Positions 8,008 through 16,463 of a DNA stretch of 64,000 nucleotides are shown here, in pieces. The stretch lies in the NCBI RefSeq assembly GCF_003344885.1, contig NZ_CP031155.1, positions 372,001-436,000 of the forward strand, read 5' to 3'. The notes beneath the pieces are model-generated. The model was not told where the DNA came from, made no database searches, and saw only the letters and a list, made by a program, of their open reading frames with translations. Every line of letters begins with the position of its first letter. Positions within the stretch are counted from its first letter, which is position 1. Made by a program: the position numbers and the translations under genes. The DNA comes from Altererythrobacter sp. ZODW24. GTDB taxonomy: Bacteria > Pseudomonadota > Alphaproteobacteria > Sphingomonadales > Sphingomonadaceae.

Positions 8008-8988
8008 ATGCAGGCTTTACAGGTTACGTCCCTGAGCGGCGACCTTTCAGGTTGCCAGTTGATCGATCTACCAGTGCCAGAGCGCAAACCCGGTGAAGTG
8101 TTGGTGCGAATACGAGCAGCATCGCTCAACTTCCCCGATCTGCTGATGACGCGCGGCGACTATCAGTTCAAACCTGAACCGCCATTCGTTGCAGGCATGG
8201 AGTTGGCCGGCGAAGTCATCGAAGCGGACGAAACCAGCGCCTTCAAAGTCGGCGACCATGTGATGGGCGGTGCCAAAACAGGCGGTATGGCTGAATATGC
8301 TTCCGTGCCAGAGCGTAACCTTCGCCCTGCCCCGCCTAGCCTACACTTCACGCAAGCAGCCGCACTGGGAGCTGCCTACACCACCGCATATACGGCCTTG
8401 ATCGAACAAGGGGACCTGACCGCGGGCCAATGGGTGCTCGTTCACGGCGCAAGCGGCGGTGTCGCCCTCGCTGCGATTGATTTGGCCAAGAACATGGGCG
8501 CAAAAGTAATCGCAGCCACCGGCTCTCCGGAGAAAAGCGCGCGGATCGAACAGCTTTATGCGCCAGACGCCGTGATCGAGAGCAACGGCAGGTTTCGCGA
8601 GCAGGTAAGTGAAATCACAAATGGTAAACTTGCCGATCTGGTGCTTGATACAGTCGGCGCAGACATCTTCGACGAAAGCACCCGATGTGTTGCCTTTGGC
8701 GGAAAGCTGCTGGTGGTTGGCTTTGCTGGCGGACGCATCCCGGAGATCGCGGCGAACATCCCGCTGATCAAGGGATTTTCCGTAGTCGGCGTACGCGCTG
8801 GCGAATATGCTCGGCGCTTTCCGGAACGAGGGGCTCGTATCGCGGCCAAGGTGAGCCAACTAGCTAGCGAGGGTGCGATCAAACCAGCAATTGATCGTAT
8901 CGTGCCACTGTCGCGCTGGCGAGAGGCATTTGAGGCAATGGATCAGCGCCAACTCGTCGGCAAAGTGATCCTGACGCCGGGCAGCTAG
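8008..8988 (+). CDS. Quinone oxidoreductase-like, zinc-free MDR family enzyme
   Basis: This 326-residue member of the medium-chain dehydrogenase/reductase superfamily probably reduces a quinone or enone with NADPH. The N-terminal GroES-like domain contains GEVLVRIRAASLNFPDLL; the Rossmann part has VLVHGASGGVALAAIDLAKN near 143-162 and LVLDTVGAD near 213. The cysteine and histidine ligands of zinc alcohol dehydrogenases are missing, as expected for the QOR branch. The start ATG is 5 bases after the gloB stop. The exact substrate cannot be deduced. Confidence 0.85.
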   Translation: MQALQVTSLSGDLSGCQLIDLPVPERKPGEVLVRIRAASLNFPDLLMTRGDYQFKPEPPFVAGMELAGEVIEADETSAFKVGDHVMGGAKTGGMAEYASVPERNLRPAPPSLHFTQAAALGAAYTTAYTALIEQGDLTAGQWVLVHGASGGVALAAIDLAKNMGAKVIAATGSPEKSARIEQLYAPDAVIESNGRFREQVSEITNGKLADLVLDTVGADIFDESTRCVAFGGKLLVVGFAGGRIPEIAANIPLIKGFSVVGVRAGEYARRFPERGARIAAKVSQLASEGAIKPAIDRIVPLSRWREAFEAMDQRQLVGKVILTPGS

Positions 8989-8990
8989 CC

Positions 8991-9023
8991 CAAAAACGAA
9001 AAGGGCGGCCTCTAGGACCGCCC
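8991..9023 (-). terminator. Terminator of the F0 ATP synthase cluster
   Basis: GGGCGG (9003-9008) and CCGCCC (9018-9023) form a stem. Read on the minus strand it is followed by TTTTCGTTTTT (complement of 8992-9002). It sits just after the stop of the last F0 gene, and in the plus direction no T-run follows, so it serves the minus-strand operon. Confidence 0.85.
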
Positions 9024-9049
9024 AATTCAGCATCACTGCTTAGGTGAGA

Positions 9050-9613
9050 TTAGATGCCGCCGATGAGCTCATCAGCAAGCTTCTTATCCGCAGCCGCATC
9101 ATGCTTCTTGGCAATCAGCGACGAAGCGGCGCCAGTTGCGACAACTGCAGCAGTCTCACGAACTTCGGCAATCGCACTGCGCTCGGCAGAGGCAATCTTG
9201 TCTTCCGCCATCTGCTTGCGGCGTGCGACCATTGCTACTGCATCAGCTTCTGCCTTGATGACAATCGCATCAGCTTCTCCGCGAGCGGTTTCGAGCATGG
9301 CTTCGGCGTCTTTTTCAGCGCCAGCAATCTTGGCTGTGTATTCAGCGCGAAGAGCTTCTGCTTCGGCGCGAAGCTTCTTCGCCTCGTCCAGGTTCTCGCG
9401 GATCGCTGCGATGCGACCGTCGAGGCCTGCACCGATAGTCTTGTGGACCTTTGCGCCGAAGATGGCGATCAGGATCAAAACACTCATTGCAATGGCGACG
9501 ATGCCGAAAGGCGGAATGCCAAACAGTTCGGGCTCAACGTGTTTCGCAACGCCGTGATCGACTTCGATCGCTTCGGATGGATCGGTCGTAAAGACTTCAG
9601 GGGCATTAGACAT
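9050..9613 (-). CDS. atpF: F0F1 ATP synthase subunit b
   Basis: Subunit b is the membrane-anchored peripheral stalk that holds F1 against rotation. The 187-residue product has an N-terminal extension of about 35 residues, one membrane helix (IPPFGIVAIAMSVLILIAIF) and a long charged Ala/Glu/Lys coiled-coil helix to the C-terminus. Its first 8 bases overlap the end of the upstream b' gene, so the two are coupled. Which of the two genes is called b and which b' rests on order and the N-terminal extension. It is the last gene of the cluster and is followed by a terminator. Confidence 0.9.
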   Translation of the reverse strand: MSNAPEVFTTDPSEAIEVDHGVAKHVEPELFGIPPFGIVAIAMSVLILIAIFGAKVHKTIGAGLDGRIAAIRENLDEAKKLRAEAEALRAEYTAKIAGAEKDAEAMLETARGEADAIVIKAEADAVAMVARRKQMAEDKIASAERSAIAEVRETAAVVATGAASSLIAKKHDAAADKKLADELIGGI

Positions 9614-10100
9614 TGGTCATCGCCTCCTTGACGGCGGATTTGGCACTGGCTGCTGTAACCTTCACCCCGGCAAGCCGCTGGACAATGTCCTGGGCAGCTT
9701 CTGCAGCGACGGTCTGGATTTCACCCATTGCTTCATCGCGCGAGGCGTTAATTCGAGTTTCGGCTTCGTCCAGCTTCTTGTCGATCCGCTTCTGGGCAGC
9801 GGCAAGTTTCTTCTCGCTGTCAGCATTGGCTTTTGCCTTTGCATCACCAACGAGAGCCTGTGCGGCAGAGCGATTCTCATTCTCGCGCTTGCGCCACGCT
9901 TCTTCCTCGACATCGGCCTGATCACGTGCAGCCTGAGCTGCTGCGAGATCAGAAGCGATTTGGCCGTCACGCTGGGCGACGGTGGCCATCACTTTCGGAA
10001 CCATGCCTTGGCCGATCACGAAGAAAACGAGACCGAAAAAGAACAACAGCCAGAATATCTGGCTTGAGTATGTATCGGCAATCTGTGCGATCTGAGGCAT
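9606..10100 (-). CDS. atpG: F0F1 ATP synthase subunit b'
   Basis: This is the second, diverged stalk subunit found in photosynthetic bacteria and Alphaproteobacteria, where b and b' form a heterodimer. The 164-residue protein has a single N-terminal membrane helix (SSQIFWLLFFFGLVFFVIG) followed by MVPKVMATVAQRDGQIASDL, the typical start of the b' stalk, then an Ala/Glu/Lys-rich coiled coil. It lies between atpE and the b gene, overlapping the latter by 8 bases. The symbol atpG for b' is used in alphaproteobacteria but elsewhere means the gamma subunit; atpF2 is a synonym. Confidence 0.9.
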   Translation of the reverse strand: MPQIAQIADTYSSQIFWLLFFFGLVFFVIGQGMVPKVMATVAQRDGQIASDLAAAQAARDQADVEEEAWRKRENENRSAAQALVGDAKAKANADSEKKLAAAQKRIDKKLDEAETRINASRDEAMGEIQTVAAEAAQDIVQRLAGVKVTAASAKSAVKEAMTNV

Positions 10101-10176
10101 TGAATGCGTCCCGAACGGTCAATCAGAGGATATGCCGGCCGGAGGGTTGCTCCGGCCGGCGATCGTAGTTTTTAGG

Positions 10177-10404
10177 TCAGGCGACGAAGATCAGGATCAT
10201 CGCGACGACGAATGCCAGCAGGCCGAGAAGCTCAGCGGCGGCGAAGCCGATGAACAAGCGGCCCTGCTGGCCGTCAGCTGCGCCAGGATTGCGCAGTGCG
10301 CTTTCCAGGAACGAGCCAAAAACATTACCCACACCGATGGCGGCCATGCCGGCACCGATAGCTGCGAGACCGGCACCGATCAGCTTTGCTGCTTCTGCGT
10401 CCAT
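10177..10404 (-). CDS. atpE: F0F1 ATP synthase subunit c
   Basis: Subunit c forms the proton-driven rotor ring. The 75-residue hairpin has a Gly/Ala-rich first helix (GAGLAAIGAGMAAIGVGNVFG), the polar loop RNP at 38-40, and a second helix with the proton-carrying Glu at position 58 within GFAAAELLGLLAF. A glutamate rather than aspartate at this site is usual outside enterobacteria. I see no sodium-binding signature. An AAGGAGTAATTAC sequence precedes the ATG on the minus strand, a strong ribosome site fitting the high copy number needed. Confidence 0.97.
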   Translation of the reverse strand: MDAEAAKLIGAGLAAIGAGMAAIGVGNVFGSFLESALRNPGAADGQQGRLFIGFAAAELLGLLAFVVAMILIFVA

Positions 10405-10446
10405 TGTAATTACTCCTTAGAAAATCAGATAAATTGAAACGAAAAC

Positions 10447-11232
10447 TTAGTGCAAATTCTCGGCGTCGTTGATGTAGAGCGAGCTCAACAGCGCGAAGAC
10501 GTAGGCCTGAATGCCGGCCACGAGAATTTCTAGTGCGCAGATGCCGATCATCAGCAGGAAGCTGGGAAGGCCCACCACAGTGCCCCAAAGGACGCCTGCG
10601 TTAGTACCGTCGATCACAAAGCTGGAAAGAACTTCCAGCAGAACGTGGCCGGCCATCATTGCCACAAACAGTCGCAGAGCGAGGCTGAAGGGGCGCACAA
10701 GGAAGGATACGAGCTCAATCGGGAAGATGATAGGAACCATCGGCCACGGTGTACCTTGCGGTATAAAGAGCGAGAAGAAGTGGAAGCCGTGCTTCCAGAA
10801 GCCCACGATCAAAACGATCGCGAAGCTGATAATTGCCAGAACGCCGGTTACGGTGAAGTGGCTGGTGAATGTGAACGGGTGAACCCCGACCAGACCCAGC
10901 GGCAACAGTCCCAGCAGGTTGGCGAACAGAATGAACATAAACAGCGAGAAGATATAAGGCACATATTTGCGCCCTTCTTTGCCGACGTTAGCTTCCAGCA
11001 TGTCGTCAATAAAGCCGGTGAAGCTTTCGACTGCCATCTGCCAACGGCCCGGCACGAGTTCGCGCTTCATGCCGCCAAGCACGAAGACTAGCAGGGCAAC
11101 AAAGGTGATGCCCATCCACAGCGCGCTGTTTGTAAACGCAATGTTGTAACCCGCAATTTCCCAGCCCTCAGTGCCGGCGAACGGCTTGATGGTGAACTGG
11201 TACATTGGGTCGACTTTGGCTGGTTGGGCCAC
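10447..11232 (-). CDS. atpB: F0F1 ATP synthase subunit a
   Basis: Subunit a provides the two proton half-channels beside the c ring. The 261-residue protein is polytopic; RPFSLALRLFVAMMAGHVLL contains the essential arginine that faces the c-ring carboxylate, and GIQAYVFALLSSLYINDAENLH closes the last helix. It lies between atpI and atpE, 42 bases from atpE. The start used begins MAQPAKVDPMYQFTIKP; the ATG at residue 10 is an alternative. Confidence 0.97.
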   Translation of the reverse strand: MAQPAKVDPMYQFTIKPFAGTEGWEIAGYNIAFTNSALWMGITFVALLVFVLGGMKRELVPGRWQMAVESFTGFIDDMLEANVGKEGRKYVPYIFSLFMFILFANLLGLLPLGLVGVHPFTFTSHFTVTGVLAIISFAIVLIVGFWKHGFHFFSLFIPQGTPWPMVPIIFPIELVSFLVRPFSLALRLFVAMMAGHVLLEVLSSFVIDGTNAGVLWGTVVGLPSFLLMIGICALEILVAGIQAYVFALLSSLYINDAENLH

Positions 11233-11280
11233 GCTGTCACTAATCCCTGCTTCGAGCGAAATTCCGGTTCCTAAAACAGC

Positions 11281-11607
11281 CTATTGGCTATCGTCGGGTT
11301 TCCGGCTCGCGGTCCTAATTACATTTCTGAAGGCAACGATGATCCCGAGGAACAACATTATCAACAGGCCCCAGGGACTGGTTCCGGCGAACTGGTCAAT
11401 GACCCAACCGATAACCAAACCGCCAAGAATTCCGCCGAGAAGATCCGCCAATACGCGGGACCCCATGCGGTAATTTGCATCGTGTCCCTGTACCTGCGGC
11501 TTGTTGCGTCCATCTTCACGCTCGCGTGCGGCCTTAAGCCGCTCCTCGAGCGCATCGATTCGCGCATCTTCGCCGATGGGTTCCCGTACGGGCTTTTCGT
11601 CACTCAT
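11281..11607 (-). CDS. atpI: AtpZ/AtpI-type F0F1 assembly protein
   Basis: This 108-residue protein has a charged N-terminal half containing a short coiled coil (IDALEERLKAAREREDGR), then MGSRVLADLLGGILGGLVIG and a second membrane helix (PWGLLIMLFLGIIVAFRNVIR), the two-helix arrangement of AtpZ/I proteins. Family members assist c-ring assembly or magnesium handling. It is the first gene of the F0 cluster, as usual in Alphaproteobacteria, and GGAGG lies close to the ATG on the minus strand. The protein is not a structural subunit. Confidence 0.88.
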   Translation of the reverse strand: MSDEKPVREPIGEDARIDALEERLKAAREREDGRNKPQVQGHDANYRMGSRVLADLLGGILGGLVIGWVIDQFAGTSPWGLLIMLFLGIIVAFRNVIRTASRKPDDSQ

Positions 11608-11749
11608 GCTCTAGTCCTCCAAAGGGGAATATAGCACGGGCAAAGAGCCGCCCGCCGAAGGCGTCGCCCCCTTAGAAAAGGGCTTGCCTCAAGTCAACCG
11701 GACTAGCGGCTCATTTTGGTGAAAATTTGCTGTCCGACAGGCTGCGCGA

Positions 11750-12145
11750 TTAAGGGCAGCGGCTGTCGCGCAGTGGCGGAGCGCTTGTGCGGGTCTGCCA
11801 GCTGCCATCAGGCGCCTGATACTTCTCGCCCGGTGCCGTGCGGGCAATTGCGAGGCAGCCTGCGGTCAGCGAGTATTCTTCAAGGGTCGCATTGGCGGCC
11901 TGAGCCTTCTCGGCATAAACTGCGCGGCGCTTGATGTTTATGTCGCGTACCATTGCCTGCAATTGTGCATTACTAGCGCCAACAACGCCAAGATAACCGT
12001 CCATCTTCTCACCAATCTGCCCACTAGAACGCGCTGCGGCATAGGCAGGATCACGCTGAGCCTGCGCAGTGGTGGCGAAACCGCCCAGCGCAAGCGCGGC
12101 GGTGCCCAGTGCGAGAGCGACATTGCGGTAAACTGTGTTCTTCAT
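11750..12145 (-). CDS. ydbL: YdbL family (DUF1318) periplasmic protein
   Basis: In Escherichia coli, YdbL is a small periplasmic protein encoded with YdbH and YnbE and thought to modulate their assembly. The 131-residue product begins with a signal peptide (MKNTVYRNVALALGTAALAL to TTAQAQ), then RDPAYAAARSSGQIGEKMDGYLGVV, the DUF1318 core. The C-terminus has a Cys-containing segment (GCLAIARTAPGEKYQAPDG) and a terminal Cys, giving a possible disulphide. I chose the ATG complementary to 12143-12145 because the signal peptide starts there, with a GGCAGGAAA ribosome site. It lies 25 bases after ynbE. Confidence 0.85.
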   Translation of the reverse strand: MKNTVYRNVALALGTAALALGGFATTAQAQRDPAYAAARSSGQIGEKMDGYLGVVGASNAQLQAMVRDINIKRRAVYAEKAQAANATLEEYSLTAGCLAIARTAPGEKYQAPDGSWQTRTSAPPLRDSRCP

Positions 12146-12170
12146 TTTCCTGCCCTTATCAAACGCCGCA

Positions 12171-12425
12171 TCAGAAGATGTCGGCATTTTCATCGATTGT
12201 ATTGCCCGCATCTTCCGCGAGCCGGTAAATAACTTCCTGCTTTATGTTGATGTTCAGCTCGATCACGATGGCATCTTCGGGCGCATTCACTTGAATACAG
12301 CCCGTCATCGCACTCGACCCGATAATCAAGGCCAGCAAGGCCCCGGTGGTCTGTTTAGAATGCCCCAAATCCATCTTTGGACTTGTCGCAGCCCTACAGG
12401 CCGAGGTCAATTTCTCACGGATCAT
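12171..12425 (-). CDS. ynbE: YnbE family outer-membrane lipoprotein
   Basis: YnbE is a very small lipoprotein; in E. coli it is proposed to form the outer-membrane end of an inter-membrane bridge with YdbH. The product shows a lipobox-like IGSSAMTGC and a short mature part (IQVNAPEDAIVIELNINIKQE) predicted as beta strand, ending in DENADIF, matching the family ending in a D-F pair. The first ATG overlaps the ydbH stop as ATGA, supporting 84 residues, but an internal ATG at 12374 would give a more usual lipoprotein signal peptide. It sits exactly between ydbH and ydbL. Confidence 0.82.
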   Translation of the reverse strand: MIREKLTSACRAATSPKMDLGHSKQTTGALLALIIGSSAMTGCIQVNAPEDAIVIELNINIKQEVIYRLAEDAGNTIDENADIF

Positions 12426-15400
12426 GGCTGATTCTCGCTTTCTGGGGTCTGAATAGGGGCTTCATCTGGGATAATATCTAACGGACCAGCTGCCGGTTCG
12501 ACGTCATCGCCGGAAATCGCGCGCTGCAAAACCGTGCCGTCACTTTCGACCAAACCCAAATCCTGAGGGTCACGAATGAAGGCCGGATCATACATCGCTT
12601 TGATTGATGTGATCAATTTGTAGAATGGTGCGCGGATATTGATGTTGAAGCGCAGCGGCAGTTTTGCCAGACGCCGGGTCACGAAATTGCGCTTGGCACC
12701 CTCGCCCTGCTTCACGCCGTCAAAACGGACGCGAGTTACAAGGTCACCAGTCAGTGAACCATCCATCGCAATGCGCATCTCCTTAAAATCGAGCGAACGC
12801 AGCGCATCGAACGCAAAATTCGCGAACGGGTTCATGTCTTCGTAAGTCAGCTCGCCCACGTAAGAAATATTGCCGCCCGGAGTTCTCGACACAAGTGTGC
12901 CGCCCTCGATACGTCCACCATTTTCATCAAAGATAAGAGGCATCTGTCCGTCAAACATGCCAGTCGCCGTGAGATTGCCCAGTTCCATTTGTTCGACGAA
13001 TTGAGCGGCTTCCAGCCCGTCTATCACCATCGTAAACCGGCGTGTCTCGCCAAAGCCAACATTTATGTCGGCTGGCTGCAAAGTGAGCGTACCGCCCATA
13101 AAGGGCCAGCTTCCGCTCTGGACCGCCAGTAACTCGCCATTGGTGAGCGTATATTCAATTTCGCCGTCGAAGACTTCAATGCCCGGATTGAATGATCCGA
13201 CGCGAATTTTCTGTCCGGGCGCGGTGGTCATAGCCAATAGATCGCTGAACACTATGGTGCCCGACACATCTTTGACCGGCCCAAACGCCGCCGCGAAGTC
13301 GATATCATTGCTGCTGAATCTACCTGTACTCGTCACGGCTTCCGCGTTCCAGTCGATCCGGCCGGTGCCGGTTACCGTGCCATAAACCTCGGCGACGACG
13401 CCCAGCGCCAGGCCGGTCACCTGCGCAGCCGTCAATTGATCGTCGAACACAAGGTCGGGAACTGTCAGATCCGCATAGCCGGTACCGCTGTTCAGGCTGT
13501 GGCGAATATCAACTTCACTTACGACGCGATCACTTTCGGGATTGCGCAATATTGCCCGCGCTGTGATCAAATTGTCTTCCAGGGCGAGCGTAGCGCCGCG
13601 CGCGGTGAGCGGTTGGAACCGGTCTTCGACCTCGCGGTCCTGCAGCTCGAACGTGCCCTCGGCCAAAGCCAGCACGCCGCCCGCGTATGACCAAGCGCCA
13701 CTCGCACCAAGAATATCAAGCGGGATGGCATCCAAAAACGCATCGGTTCCGCTGAAGGTCCCCGAGATTTCGTCATCGCCTAAGTTTGCATTGAGATCAG
13801 TCAGACTGAAGCGTGTCGCGGTCCCTTCCGGGCCAAGAGTGATAGCGACATTCTTTGCTGCCATTACGCCGGGATAGGCAAAACCAATTGGGCCACTGGC
13901 CAGCGTAATAGGCGTTTCGCCGAGGCTTCCGGCGACATCAAGCGAAGGCGCGCCCGCTGCGATCCTCAACCCGCCGCTGCCCGCAGAGAGGATTGGCTTG
14001 CCCGCCGCCGGACATAGAGTCAGGCCGCGCCGTTCGAGCGTGAGATTGGCATAGCTGAGCTGATCGAACCGGATGTCCGTGCAGCTTCGCCACATCGAAA
14101 GCTCGCCGCCTGCCGAGTAACTGCCGCTGATTGGAAGGGTCAGATTACGCGTTGCACCGCCCGTTAGTGGGCCGCTAGCGGTAGCTTGGCCGGTAAAGCC
14201 AATATCCCCATTGGCCGATTGCGACACCAACAGTTCAGGCAATGCCAGCGAAGCATCGCCCGCACGGTATTGCGCCATATTTACGCGCAGAGCCGAATTG
14301 CCCGAAGGCTGGCGCTCCATCCGCCCGGCAATCTTGGGCAAATCGCGTCCGCCGGTCGAGAAATTTCCTGAAAACCGCGGCGCACCGCTGCCTGCGGTTG
14401 ATAGCTGGAAGCGCGATAGGGCCAGCAAGACCGACCCGCTGGTTCCGCGCAATGTTGCCTGAGGCACAACCGCCGTCAGCACTTCACCAGTTCCGCGCAC
14501 GGTCACATCCGCTGCGAGGCGGCTGCCCCGCCCTTCACTTTGCAGCGCGTTTTGAACTTTGGCCAATATCGGTTCGAACAAGGTTCCTTCGATTGCACCG
14601 CCATCGCCCAGCAGTAAGGTATCGAACCCGCTGCCCACTTGCACGCGCGCTCCGGTGATTTCGGACTGCGCCTCCCAAGTGGCGAAGCTATCCCGCGAAC
14701 GGAAATCGCCATCTGCGCTGAGCGCGGCGATACTTGCACCGGCGGCTAACACCTCCTGCGAAGATAGATCATAGCTCGCGGTAAGTGCGGCATCGCGCCA
14801 GCTTATCTGCGAAGTCCCGTCGATCCCTGCAAGGCTCATACCCGAAAGGGCGATCTTTTCACCTTCCAGCCCGACCGCCGCGTCAAAACCCGCAAAATCT
14901 TCATCCAGAGTGCCATCAAGTGCCGCAGCAACATTGGCGACATTCAAACCACTCGAAGGGCAGGAAAGGCTGGCCAAACGGACTGGCCCATCAAAGCTGG
15001 CCTTGCCGCCCGAAGTCGTGACGTCAGCATAGAGGGTCACGCGCCTCGCAGCACACCCTTCGACGTCGAGTGACGGGGCGTTGGCTGCAAGAGTACCCGC
15101 GAATCCACTGGCTAAGTTACCATTGCCCTCGGCTTTGAAACCAACTTCGCCATAGTCACTGTCCAGCAGCGCTCGCCCGTCAATCAGCTCAATATCGATA
15201 TCGGGCAGACCTGCGGCCTCCTCACTTTCGGAATCGAACAACAGAGGGTCGAGACTGCCGAAACTCAATTGGCCATCGCGGTATGAGCCGTACAGGCGCG
15301 GCTCGGTAAGGCTGATCAAATCGATACGCGGCTCGAACATCCCCCACTCGAGCGTTACTCGCGCGCGTTCAATCGTCATGTCGGGACGCTCGGGATCGCC

Positions 15401-15658
15401 AATCACGATGTTCGTCAGAACCTGACGGCTGCCGCCAATTCGTTCGACTGTATAGGTGGCTGGTAGACCAAGCTTCTCCAGCTCATCGGCGATCACATTG
15501 TCGGCAATGCTCTTGCGTTCCACCCAAGCAAGAGCAGCGAGGCCCAACAGGGCGAGCAGCAGCGCCAGCGATATTCGCACACGCCACATCTGCAACCGCG
15601 GACGGCGCTGAACGGACGTCATCCCGCCGTTGTCAGACTGATCTGTCTCGTCCGTCAT
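12422..15658 (-). CDS. ydbH: YdbH-like AsmA-superfamily inter-membrane transport protein
   Basis: The 1078-residue product has a cytoplasmic N-tail, one inner-membrane anchor (SLALLLALLGLAALAWVE, about residues 30-47) and a long periplasmic beta-rich body, the plan of AsmA/TamB-like bridge proteins. The C-terminal part contains the YdbH domain with GNISYVGELTYEDMNPFANF and LDFKEMRIAMDGSLTGDL, and ends with a Pro/Glu-rich tail. In E. coli, YdbH acts redundantly with TamB and YhdP in phospholipid transport to the outer membrane. I chose the ATG complementary to 15656-15658, which has AAGGGTAAGC upstream; the frame is open 171 bases further but that part is implausible. ynbE and ydbL follow. Confidence 0.88.
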   Translation of the reverse strand: MTDETDQSDNGGMTSVQRRPRLQMWRVRISLALLLALLGLAALAWVERKSIADNVIADELEKLGLPATYTVERIGGSRQVLTNIVIGDPERPDMTIERARVTLEWGMFEPRIDLISLTEPRLYGSYRDGQLSFGSLDPLLFDSESEEAAGLPDIDIELIDGRALLDSDYGEVGFKAEGNGNLASGFAGTLAANAPSLDVEGCAARRVTLYADVTTSGGKASFDGPVRLASLSCPSSGLNVANVAAALDGTLDEDFAGFDAAVGLEGEKIALSGMSLAGIDGTSQISWRDAALTASYDLSSQEVLAAGASIAALSADGDFRSRDSFATWEAQSEITGARVQVGSGFDTLLLGDGGAIEGTLFEPILAKVQNALQSEGRGSRLAADVTVRGTGEVLTAVVPQATLRGTSGSVLLALSRFQLSTAGSGAPRFSGNFSTGGRDLPKIAGRMERQPSGNSALRVNMAQYRAGDASLALPELLVSQSANGDIGFTGQATASGPLTGGATRNLTLPISGSYSAGGELSMWRSCTDIRFDQLSYANLTLERRGLTLCPAAGKPILSAGSGGLRIAAGAPSLDVAGSLGETPITLASGPIGFAYPGVMAAKNVAITLGPEGTATRFSLTDLNANLGDDEISGTFSGTDAFLDAIPLDILGASGAWSYAGGVLALAEGTFELQDREVEDRFQPLTARGATLALEDNLITARAILRNPESDRVVSEVDIRHSLNSGTGYADLTVPDLVFDDQLTAAQVTGLALGVVAEVYGTVTGTGRIDWNAEAVTSTGRFSSNDIDFAAAFGPVKDVSGTIVFSDLLAMTTAPGQKIRVGSFNPGIEVFDGEIEYTLTNGELLAVQSGSWPFMGGTLTLQPADINVGFGETRRFTMVIDGLEAAQFVEQMELGNLTATGMFDGQMPLIFDENGGRIEGGTLVSRTPGGNISYVGELTYEDMNPFANFAFDALRSLDFKEMRIAMDGSLTGDLVTRVRFDGVKQGEGAKRNFVTRRLAKLPLRFNINIRAPFYKLITSIKAMYDPAFIRDPQDLGLVESDGTVLQRAISGDDVEPAAGPLDIIPDEAPIQTPESENQP

Positions 15659-15728
15659 TTGCTTACCCTTGCGCGCCCGCCTGCCGAAAGGCAATGCAGA
15701 CAAGCGTAACGAAATACAGGGGAATAAA

Positions 15729-16463
15729 TTGCCGCAGGCTGAAGGCGCAGAAGGACCGGCGGATGAGGTCCAAGATAAGGCCGCGGACAAGGCGGGGAAT
15801 AAGACCGGCCACCGTGCGCGCCTGCGCAAGCGGCTGCTTGGCGGCGGCGCAGAAGCACTGGCCGATCACGAGGTGCTCGAATATCTGTTGATGACCGCGA
15901 TTCCCCGCAAAGACACAAAGCCTTTGGCGCATGATCTGATCCGCCGTTTTGGTTCGCTTGCCGGTGTTCTAAACGCCGATGCAGACGCTTTGGCGAAGCA
16001 TCCCGGTATGGGCGAAACCAGCGCCGCAGCCATGAAGATCGTCGCACTCGCCGCGCGCCGCCTTGCCCGCAGTGAAGTCGCGCAAAAGCCGGTACTGGGC
16101 AGCTGGCAGGCGCTGATCGACTATCTCCATATCGACATGGCCCATCTGACTGTGGAGCGCGTTCGCGTGCTCTATCTAAACAGCAAGAATATGCTGATCC
16201 ATGATGAACACGTCGGCGACGGGTCGATCGACGAGGCCGCCATTCATCCCCGCGAAGTGATCCGCCGCGCGTTGGACCTAGGCTCAACCGCATTGATCTT
16301 GGTTCACAACCATCCGTCCGGCTCCCCCGAACCCAGCCGCGCGGACATCCAGATCACCAACAAAATTGCCGAAGCCGGCAGGCTTTTAGGCATAGTGGTG
16401 CATGATCACGTGATCATCGGCACCAGCGGCCATGTTTCGCTGAAAGCGAAGGGGCTGATTTAG
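15729..16463 (+). CDS. radC: RadC family JAB-domain protein
   Basis: The protein has a helix-hairpin-helix-like N-terminal region (ALADHEVLEYLLMTAIPRKD, FGSLAGVLNADADALAKHPG) and a C-terminal JAB/MPN metal-binding domain with VHNHPSGSPEPSRADI, the H-x-H-x7-S-x2-D signature. Despite the name, E. coli RadC has no proven repair role. No ATG fits the N-terminus. I propose the TTG at 15729 because CAGGGGAA lies about 5 bases upstream, giving 244 residues; a TTG at 15669 is the longest alternative. It is divergent from ydbH with very little space, and its TAG overlaps the stop of the convergent gene. Confidence 0.88.
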   Translation: MPQAEGAEGPADEVQDKAADKAGNKTGHRARLRKRLLGGGAEALADHEVLEYLLMTAIPRKDTKPLAHDLIRRFGSLAGVLNADADALAKHPGMGETSAAAMKIVALAARRLARSEVAQKPVLGSWQALIDYLHIDMAHLTVERVRVLYLNSKNMLIHDEHVGDGSIDEAAIHPREVIRRALDLGSTALILVHNHPSGSPEPSRADIQITNKIAEAGRLLGIVVHDHVIIGTSGHVSLKAKGLI

